Positions 60,078 through 64,000 of a stretch of 64,000 nt of DNA are shown here, in pieces. Below the pieces are notes generated by a model that had not been told where the DNA came from, did not search any database, and saw only the letters and a program-made list of their open reading frames with translations. The position numbers were made by a program, and so were the translations under genes. Location: the IMG/VR virus record IMGVR_UViG_3300025853_000035, positions 87,383-151,382 of that record; one strand, given 5' to 3'. Every line of letters starts with the position of its first letter. The first letter of the stretch is position 1. Source of the DNA: a virus.

Positions 60078-60209
60078 TCAGGCGAAAGTGAAGAGGTTGC
60101 GGCGGGCGTTCTTCGCCTTGCGCTGCGCCTTGCGGTCGCGCTTGTCGGCGCGCTCAACGCGCTTGAGTTCGCGGCCATAGCCCTTCTTGTCTTCCAGAAT
60201 GATCTTCAT
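60078..60209 (-). CDS. 43-residue highly basic protein
   Basis: ATG at 60209. MKIILEDKKGYGRELKRVERADKRDRKAQRKAKNARRNLFTFA; lysine/arginine-rich, helical. Possibly nucleic-acid binding. Shares its promoter with the 130-residue gene. Confidence 0.55.
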   Translation of the reverse strand: MKIILEDKKGYGRELKRVERADKRDRKAQRKAKNARRNLFTFA

Positions 60210-60238
60210 GGTGTCTGTCTCCTCCGCTTGATTGCGGT

Positions 60239-60273
60239 GATTCGTTTCTGGACCATTTAGATGATTCGGTCAA
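60239..60273 (-). promoter_or_regulatory. Array promoter 14
   Basis: TTGACC (60273-60268), 17-bp spacer, CAGAAA (60250-60245), CGAATCA; two GANTC sites. Confidence 0.8.
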
Positions 60274-60353
60274 GCACTTATTCCAGAAAAAGAATGGTTA
60301 ACTGGCTGGGGCGGTTTCGTTAAGGTTAACGCAGGTGGCCGGGCGAAAGAAAA

Positions 60354-60372
60354 GGGAGGCGCTGGGCCTCCC
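60354..60372 (-). terminator. Array terminator
   Basis: GGGAGGC...GCCTCCC followed by TTTTC on the minus strand. Confidence 0.8.
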
Positions 60373-60376
60373 TTGT

Positions 60377-60634
60377 TCAAACGCCGCGCCCGTGCGGACC
60401 AGCCTGCTCGCAGAACACGGCCCGGCCTTGCTCCGCGTTGGCCTTGGTCAGCCATGCGCAATCTTCGCCGGTCAGGCTATGGTCGATGACATATTCGTCC
60501 GCGCCCCGCGTCTCGATCAGCAGCCACAAGTCGGGCGCTTGTGCGATCTCCGGCGGGGCAGAGGGCTGGGCCTCCCCGCAGGCCGCCAGCGGCAGCAGGG
60601 AGACCATGGCGAGCGCGATGACAAGGCGGCTCAT
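60377..60634 (-). CDS. Small lipoprotein
   Basis: 85 residues. MSRLVIALAMVSLLPLAAC is a signal peptide with lipobox LAAC; mature part contains LIETRGADEYVIDHSLTGEDCAWLTKANAEQGRAVFCEQAG with two cysteines. It might act at the envelope, for example in superinfection exclusion; unproven. ATGA-coupled. Confidence 0.65.
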   Translation of the reverse strand: MSRLVIALAMVSLLPLAACGEAQPSAPPEIAQAPDLWLLIETRGADEYVIDHSLTGEDCAWLTKANAEQGRAVFCEQAGPHGRGV

Positions 60635-60873
60635 GCGTTCGCCTCAGCGGCGGCGTTCAGCGCCTCCTTGGCGTCGTCCGGGAAGCGATCCCAGAAGTCG
60701 GCGACGCAATCCATGCCGTAGCAGGGTTCTTCCGACACCTCCGGCGAAGGGGCCTTGTAATCGGCCACACAACCCCAAAGCATCTGATACAGGTCGGCGT
60801 TGATGCCGTCCCAGCATTCAGCCACTTCGTCCGGGCGGACGACTTCAAGAGCGGGGTGAGGTGCGATGGTCAT
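60631..60873 (-). CDS. Hypothetical 80-residue protein
   Basis: MTIAPHPALEVVRPDEVAECWDGINADLYQMLWGCVADYKAPSPEVSEEPCYGMDCVADFWDRFPDDAKEALNAAAEANA. Acidic and helical with several cysteines. It overlaps the lipoprotein start. Unknown. Confidence 0.6.
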   Translation of the reverse strand: MTIAPHPALEVVRPDEVAECWDGINADLYQMLWGCVADYKAPSPEVSEEPCYGMDCVADFWDRFPDDAKEALNAAAEANA

Positions 60874-60905
60874 TTCGTCTGTCTCCGTGCGGCTTGCTTG
60901 CCGCT

Positions 60906-60940
60906 GATTCGGGGATAGACAAGGGGACCGATTCGGTCAA
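60906..60940 (-). promoter_or_regulatory. Array promoter 15
   Basis: TTGACC (60940-60935), 17-bp spacer, TATCCC (60917-60912), CGAATCA; two GANTC sites. Confidence 0.8.
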
Positions 60941-61019
60941 GCACTTATTCCAGAAAAAGAAATGGTTAACGGGCTGGGCTTGGGCGTTAAGGTTAACAGG
61001 CGGCGGGCGGCGCGGAAAA

Positions 61020-61037
61020 GGGAGGCTTGCGCCTCCC
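61020..61037 (-). terminator. Array terminator
   Basis: GGGAGGCTTGCGCCTCCC followed by TTTTCC on the minus strand; TTAAGGTTAAC at 60990 next to it. Confidence 0.8.
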
Positions 61038-61042
61038 TCCAG

Positions 61043-61249
61043 CTAGGCCGCCTTTACCGTCACCTTGACCGGGCCGCCGAGGTCGCACCGGCCATCGGTC
61101 AAGCCTTCGCTGATTTCGATAAGCCCGGCGCGCAGCGTGTCGCGCCCGATCATGTCATCGGCGAAATAGTCGAAAAGTTCGGTCGCATAGCGCCGGGCGG
61201 TGGCGACGCATGGTTCGGCGCGGAAAGCGTCTTGGCGTTCGTCAAGCAT
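61043..61249 (-). CDS. Hypothetical 68-residue protein
   Basis: ATG at 61249, overlapping the upstream gene. MLDERQDAFRAEPCVATARRYATELFDYFADDMIGRDTLRAGLIEISEGLTDGRCDLGGPVKVTVKAA. Helical with a beta end. Unknown. Confidence 0.5.
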   Translation of the reverse strand: MLDERQDAFRAEPCVATARRYATELFDYFADDMIGRDTLRAGLIEISEGLTDGRCDLGGPVKVTVKAA

Positions 61250-61463
61250 GGGCGGGCACCTCCGTGATGACAAGAGCGCCTTTGCGGGCGGCGTTGTGTC
61301 CTACGGCCTTCGCCACGGCGGACGAATAGAAAAGGCTCTGCCCGATGAAGTCGCCGCAGAAGCGGGCGACGAAGCGCGCTTCGGGGTAGCCGCAAAATTC
61401 CGTGGTGATGGTATAGCGCCGATCCGGGCGACCGTCGTTCGTTACAGGGTGATTAGCGGGCAT
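61242..61463 (-). CDS. Hypothetical 73-residue protein
   Basis: ATG at 61463. MPANHPVTNDGRPDRRYTITTEFCGYPEARFVARFCGDFIGQSLFYSSAVAKAVGHNAARKGALVITEVPAHA. Small mixed protein; unknown. Coupled with the gene at 61249. Confidence 0.55.
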   Translation of the reverse strand: MPANHPVTNDGRPDRRYTITTEFCGYPEARFVARFCGDFIGQSLFYSSAVAKAVGHNAARKGALVITEVPAHA

Positions 61464-61481
61464 GGTCTGTCTCCTTGTTGT

Positions 61482-61516
61482 GATTCGTGGATAGACAAGG
61501 GGACCGATTCGGTCAA
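61482..61516 (-). promoter_or_regulatory. Array promoter 16
   Basis: TTGACC (61516-61511), 17-bp spacer, TATCCA (61493-61488), CGAATCA; two GANTC sites. Confidence 0.8.
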
Positions 61517-61594
61517 GCACTTATTCCAGAAAAAGAATGGTTAACGGGATAGGGCTGGGCGTTAAGGTTAACAGGAGGGGCCGGGTAAAGAAAA

Positions 61595-61610
61595 GGAGGC
61601 ATAAGCCTCC
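61595..61610 (-). terminator. Array terminator
   Basis: GGAGGCATAAGCCTCC... with TTTTCTT on the minus strand. Confidence 0.7.
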
Positions 61611-61619
61611 CTATCTCCC

Positions 61620-62042
61620 TCATTCGTTGATAAAGAATGGCTTATACGCGCCCCGGTCATGGAACCCACCGCGATAGGGAACCACGCGGGGCCAGTAATG
61701 TCCGCGATTCTGGACTCGCCCATCGTCGGCATAGTCCGCCGGATCGATTCCATGCTTCCCATAGTAATCCTCGCGATTGCTATGGGTGGAATAAAACACG
61801 CCATCGAAGAATCCGCCGAAAATTAAATGGTCGCGGTAAAATTCGTCACGCCGGGCGGCCATATAACCATCCAGATAGGCCCATACCCAGCCGGGCGTTC
61901 CCTTGGGCGTGTCGGCGCGCATTGCCGACAGGGACGCTTGAATCTCAGCGTTAGGCAAGCCGCAAGTGATGGCCATGCTGCACAGGTCAGCCATCCGAGT
62001 CTTGAAAGAGTCACGAAGGGCGAGGGCGCGTTCAAGGCGCAT
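61620..62042 (-). CDS. Hypothetical 140-residue protein
   Basis: ATG at 62042. MRLERALALRDSFKTRMADLCSMAITCGLPNAEIQASLSAMRADTPKGTPGWVWAYLDGYMAARRDEFYRDHLIFGGFFDGVFYSTHSNREDYYGKHG... Helical N-terminus with aromatic C-terminal half. Unknown. Confidence 0.6.
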   Translation of the reverse strand: MRLERALALRDSFKTRMADLCSMAITCGLPNAEIQASLSAMRADTPKGTPGWVWAYLDGYMAARRDEFYRDHLIFGGFFDGVFYSTHSNREDYYGKHGIDPADYADDGRVQNRGHYWPRVVPYRGGFHDRGAYKPFFINE

Positions 62043-62070
62043 AGTCTGTCTCCAGCCGCTTGATTGCGGT

Positions 62071-62105
62071 GATTCTTTTCTGGACCTTTCGCCCGATTCG
62101 GTCAA
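62071..62105 (-). promoter_or_regulatory. Array promoter 17
   Basis: TTGACC (62105-62100), 17-bp spacer, CAGAAA (62082-62077), then GAATC (62075-62071); two GANTC sites. Confidence 0.75.
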
Positions 62106-62183
62106 GCACTTATTCCAGAAAAGCATTGGTTACTAAATGACCGCGCCGCGTTAAGGTTAACAGGTTCGGCACGGTAAAGGAAA

Positions 62184-62199
62184 GGCGGCCTAAGCCGCC
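62184..62199 (-). terminator. Array terminator over the 50-residue gene stop
   Basis: GGCGGCTTAGGCCGCC followed by TTTCC on the minus strand; it includes the stop codon of the upstream gene. Confidence 0.6.
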
Positions 62200-62342
62200 A
62201 TCTCCTCCAGAACCTTGTTAATCGCCGCTTCCCGGCTCATGCCGCCCTTAATCAGGGGCTGGGCTTTCGTTTCGATCTCGTCGGCCAGTTGGAAGGCAAT
62301 GGCGCGAAGTTCGCGGGGCGATCGGCGGGTCGGCTGGGTCAT
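62190..62342 (-). CDS. Hypothetical 50-residue protein
   Basis: ATG at 62342. MTQPTRRSPRELRAIAFQLADEIETKAQPLIKGGMSREAAINKVLEEMAA: basic N-terminus and amphipathic helices, DNA-binding-like in size. Unknown. Confidence 0.5.
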   Translation of the reverse strand: MTQPTRRSPRELRAIAFQLADEIETKAQPLIKGGMSREAAINKVLEEMAA

Positions 62343-62363
62343 TGGTCTGTCTCCGGTTTCGAT

Positions 62364-62397
62364 GATTCGGTTTCTCATATCCCACCGATTCGGTCAA
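62364..62397 (-). promoter_or_regulatory. Array promoter 18
   Basis: TTGACC (62397-62392), GAATC spacer, weak -10, second GAATC at 62368-62364. Confidence 0.7.
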
Positions 62398-62419
62398 GCA
62401 CTTATTCCACAAAAAGAAA

Positions 62420-62437
62420 GGGAGGCTTTCGCCTCCC
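62420..62437 (-). terminator. Array terminator
   Basis: GGGAGGCTTTCGCCTCCC followed by TTTC on the minus strand. Confidence 0.75.
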
Positions 62438-62443
62438 TCCTTT

Positions 62444-62704
62444 TCAGGCCAGCCGCCCGACATAACAGTAACTGTTATATTGTTCGGGGTGAATCTCACC
62501 GTCCTTGCAAAGCATGTCGGTCCAGTTGTTGAACGCTTCGGAAATGGCCGGTTCGTCGTCCTCGCCATATGCCTCGATAACGTCGGGCAGGACTTCGGAG
62601 TCGAAGCGTGCGCTCAACTCCTCTTCGCTGGCGATTCCGCCAAAATCCACGGCGTAGGATTCGACCATGTCCAGCAGGTCCACGCGGTTCCAATTAATGG
62701 CCAC
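62444..62704 (-). CDS. Hypothetical 86-residue protein
   Basis: GTG start at 62704 within the end of the 32-residue gene. MAINWNRVDLLDMVESYAVDFGGIASEEELSARFDSEVLPDVIEAYGEDDEPAISEAFNNWTDMLCKDGEIHPEQYNSYCYVGRLA. Acidic helical protein. Unknown. Confidence 0.55.
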   Translation of the reverse strand: MAINWNRVDLLDMVESYAVDFGGIASEEELSARFDSEVLPDVIEAYGEDDEPAISEAFNNWTDMLCKDGEIHPEQYNSYCYVGRLA

Positions 62705-62792
62705 GGCGCGTCCTCCCCTTGGCGATCCGCTGGGCGAGGGCGGCGATGCGCTTGGCGCGCTCCTCGCGGGCTTTTTTCTGGCGGGCGGTCAT
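62694..62792 (-). CDS. 32-residue basic peptide
   Basis: ATG at 62792. MTARQKKAREERAKRIAALAQRIAKGRTRRGH: arginine/lysine helix. It shares the array promoter and overlaps the next gene's GTG. Confidence 0.45.
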   Translation of the reverse strand: MTARQKKAREERAKRIAALAQRIAKGRTRRGH

Positions 62793-62822
62793 GTCTGTCT
62801 CCTTGGCGGCTTGATTGCCGTT

Positions 62823-62857
62823 GATTCGTTTCTAGGGCAGGGGACCGATTCGGTCAA
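62823..62857 (-). promoter_or_regulatory. Array promoter 19
   Basis: TTGACC (62857-62852), 17-bp spacer GAATCGGTCCCCTGCCC, TAGAAA (62834-62829), CGAATCA; the clearest member, two GANTC sites. Confidence 0.85.
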
Positions 62858-62936
62858 GCACTTATTCCAGAAAAAGAATGGTTAATGGGCTGGGCCGCCG
62901 TGTTAACCTTAACGAATGGTGAGGCCCAAAAGAAAA

Positions 62937-62950
62937 GGGCCTTTCGGCCC
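62937..62950 (-). terminator. Array terminator
   Basis: GGGCCTTTCGGCCC followed by TTTTC on the minus strand; TTAACCTTAAC at 62904 next to it. Confidence 0.8.
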
Positions 62951-62955
62951 TTCCC

Positions 62956-63207
62956 TTAGAAGGAACGGTCAGCCATATCCTCCAACGTGCAAACCAGCCC
63001 GTCGAAGTCTTCTTCCGGTCCCAGCAATTCGGCCATCTCGATAGCCATGGGCAGATCGACGCCGTGGTCGTCCGCCAAGTCGCGGATATAGCCGTAGCGA
63101 TCGAAGCAGCCGTCCTCTTCGTAGCGTTCGAGCGGGATGGTGCGCGCCGCGTTAAGCCGGAGGACGGTGGCGAGGGGGATGCCTTCCGGCGAGCGAAGAT
63201 TGGTCAT
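62956..63207 (-). CDS. Hypothetical 83-residue protein
   Basis: ATG at 63207. MTNLRSPEGIPLATVLRLNAARTIPLERYEEDGCFDRYGYIRDLADDHGVDLPMAIEMAELLGPEEDFDGLVCTLEDMADRSF. Acidic helix-turn-helix-like segments. Unknown. Confidence 0.55.
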   Translation of the reverse strand: MTNLRSPEGIPLATVLRLNAARTIPLERYEEDGCFDRYGYIRDLADDHGVDLPMAIEMAELLGPEEDFDGLVCTLEDMADRSF

Positions 63208-63238
63208 CTGTCTGTCTCCTTGCAGCTTGCTTGCTGCT

Positions 63239-63273
63239 GATTCGTTTCTGGCATTGTCAGATGATTCGGTCAA
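63239..63273 (-). promoter_or_regulatory. Array promoter 20
   Basis: TTGACC (63273-63268), 17-bp spacer, CAGAAA (63250-63245), CGAATCA; two GANTC sites. Confidence 0.8.
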
Positions 63274-63352
63274 GCACTTATTCCAGAAAAAGAAATGGTT
63301 AACAGGCTGGGCGATCCTGTTAAGGTTAACGGGAAGGCCGGGCGCAAGAAAA

Positions 63353-63370
63353 GGGAGGCGAAAGCCTCCC
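63353..63370 (-). terminator. Array terminator
   Basis: GGGAGGCTTTCGCCTCCC followed by TTTTC on the minus strand. Confidence 0.8.
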
Positions 63371-63373
63371 TCC

Positions 63374-63586
63374 TTAGTGGACCTTGTTGCCGCGCGCGTC
63401 GCGCTGAAAGCGTCCCTTGATATTGGACCGGGCCAGATTGGAATGGAGCCGGGCCAGATGGTCGGCGGCTTCCCGGCACGTCCGACTCCATGTCGTCGTG
63501 CCGACATATTCCCACCGCTTGAGAGCTTCGCTGAATACGAAAAGGTCAATCTTGGGATAGTCCCGCTTGTCGCCATAGCTTACCAT
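63374..63586 (-). CDS. Hypothetical 70-residue protein
   Basis: MVSYGDKRDYPKIDLFVFSEALKRWEYVGTTTWSRTCREAADHLARLHSNLARSNIKGRFQRDARGNKVH: small, basic C-terminus, perhaps RNA/DNA-binding. Overlaps the 96-residue gene by 7 bp. Confidence 0.5.
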   Translation of the reverse strand: MVSYGDKRDYPKIDLFVFSEALKRWEYVGTTTWSRTCREAADHLARLHSNLARSNIKGRFQRDARGNKVH

Positions 63587-63870
63587 GCGACGACTCCCTT
63601 TTCCTTGGCGTCGTGGAAGTCGGGCAGGACGGCTTCGCTGATAGGGCGCAGGCCGCTAACCGGGCTGCAACGGCTATAGCTTTCGCCCTTGAAAAGCTGG
63701 AAGCCCAACAGGCCGGGCTTGACGAAGCGCAGGCGGTGCGCCTGTTCGCGGGCGGCAGCGCTGGCGCGCTCCTTGCTGAAACGCCCGTCAATCTGGACAA
63801 CGCCATCCGAGCCGCATGTGGGCGAAAGCTGGCCGGAAAGGTTGGCGTGATAGAATACGGCGAAAAACAT
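63580..63870 (-). CDS. Hypothetical 96-residue protein
   Basis: ATG at 63870 after GGAGACAGACC. MFFAVFYHANLSGQLSPTCGSDGVVQIDGRFSKERASAAAREQAHRLRFVKPGLLGFQLFKGESYSRCSPVSGLRPISEAVLPDFHDAKEKG. Unknown. Head of the last complete array unit in the window. Confidence 0.55.
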   Translation of the reverse strand: MFFAVFYHANLSGQLSPTCGSDGVVQIDGRFSKERASAAAREQAHRLRFVKPGLLGFQLFKGESYSRCSPVSGLRPISEAVLPDFHDAKEKGVVAW

Positions 63871-63899
63871 GGTCTGTCTCCTCCGGCTTGCCTGCCGGT

Positions 63900-63934
63900 G
63901 ATTCGTTTCTGTCATTGTCCGCCGATTCGGTCAA
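63900..63934 (-). promoter_or_regulatory. Array promoter 21
   Basis: TTGACC (63934-63929), 17-bp spacer, CAGAAA, CGAATCA; two GANTC sites. Confidence 0.8.
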
Positions 63935-63958
63935 GCACTTATTCCACAAAAAGAAAGA

Positions 63959-64000
<42 letters not shown>

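Overview
This window is part of a tailed double-stranded DNA phage genome (high G+C, roughly 60%, dense coding, many TGATG/ATGA stop-start overlaps). The structural genes (DUF4055 portal, HK97-fold-like capsid, Bbp16-like cement, G/GT frameshift chaperones, 1645-residue tape measure, DUF2460-DUF2163-NlpC/P60-tip cassette, no sheath or baseplate wedge genes) indicate a siphovirus. The host is probably an alphaproteobacterium, plausibly a sphingomonad or relative. The tail-tip cassette follows the gene order of alphaproteobacterial gene transfer agents, one small gene is a DUF1153/SciP-like protein (a family of Alphaproteobacteria), and the early promoters are built around GANTC, the CcrM methylation sequence. 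No integrase was seen, so a lytic lifestyle is likely. TerL, DNA polymerase and primase are absent, and the right end is an artificial-looking run of 31 C inside a terminator hairpin, so the genome is incomplete here.

Layout. (1) 1-13.8 kb, plus strand: replication and nucleotide metabolism. It holds a Cas4/RecB-like nuclease, a protein with a long Pro-Ala-Glu-Arg tail, a RecD/Dda-like helicase, a dNMP kinase, two MazG-like proteins, a stand-alone class II tRNA-synthetase-like core, and nrdA-(HNH)-nrdB-glutaredoxin. It ends with an XRE/S24-like regulator at a bidirectional terminator. A perfect 735-bp tandem duplication lies at 1027-2500. (2) 13.85-18.0 kb, minus strand: small unknown genes downstream of an NAD-dependent DNA ligase. 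(3) 18.0-22.2 kb, minus: ThyX, spanin pair, amidase endolysin and a fibre protein. (4) 22.2-50.1 kb, minus: virion genes, read from portal (50.1 kb) to fibres (20.4 kb), including a -1 slippery G/GT chaperone, an HNH gene and a fibre with 18 tandem 30-residue repeats. (5) 50.1-50.7 kb: a promoter-to-terminator segment with no convincing gene, possibly a ~485-nt RNA. (6) 50.8-51.6 kb: PhoH. (7) 52.2-64 kb, minus: an accessory array of about 30 small genes in 21 transcription units. Each unit has its own promoter and most end in a hairpin terminator.

Two cis-regulatory codes stand out. Middle/late promoters on both strands carry ACCGACATT-type elements abutting or inside the core promoter; the XRE/S24-like protein at 13001 is a candidate reader. 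The array promoters share a 15-base core (GATTCGGTCAAGCAC on the plus strand), giving TTGACCGAATC on the coding strand, and usually have a second GAATC just after the -10, so most carry paired GANTC sites. TTAAC-based elements (TTAAGGTTAAC, TTAACCAT) lie next to them. With a phage-borne SciP-like protein, this suggests the accessory genes are tuned to the host CtrA/GcrA/CcrM cell-cycle circuit. That is an inference; the motifs themselves are visible in the sequence.
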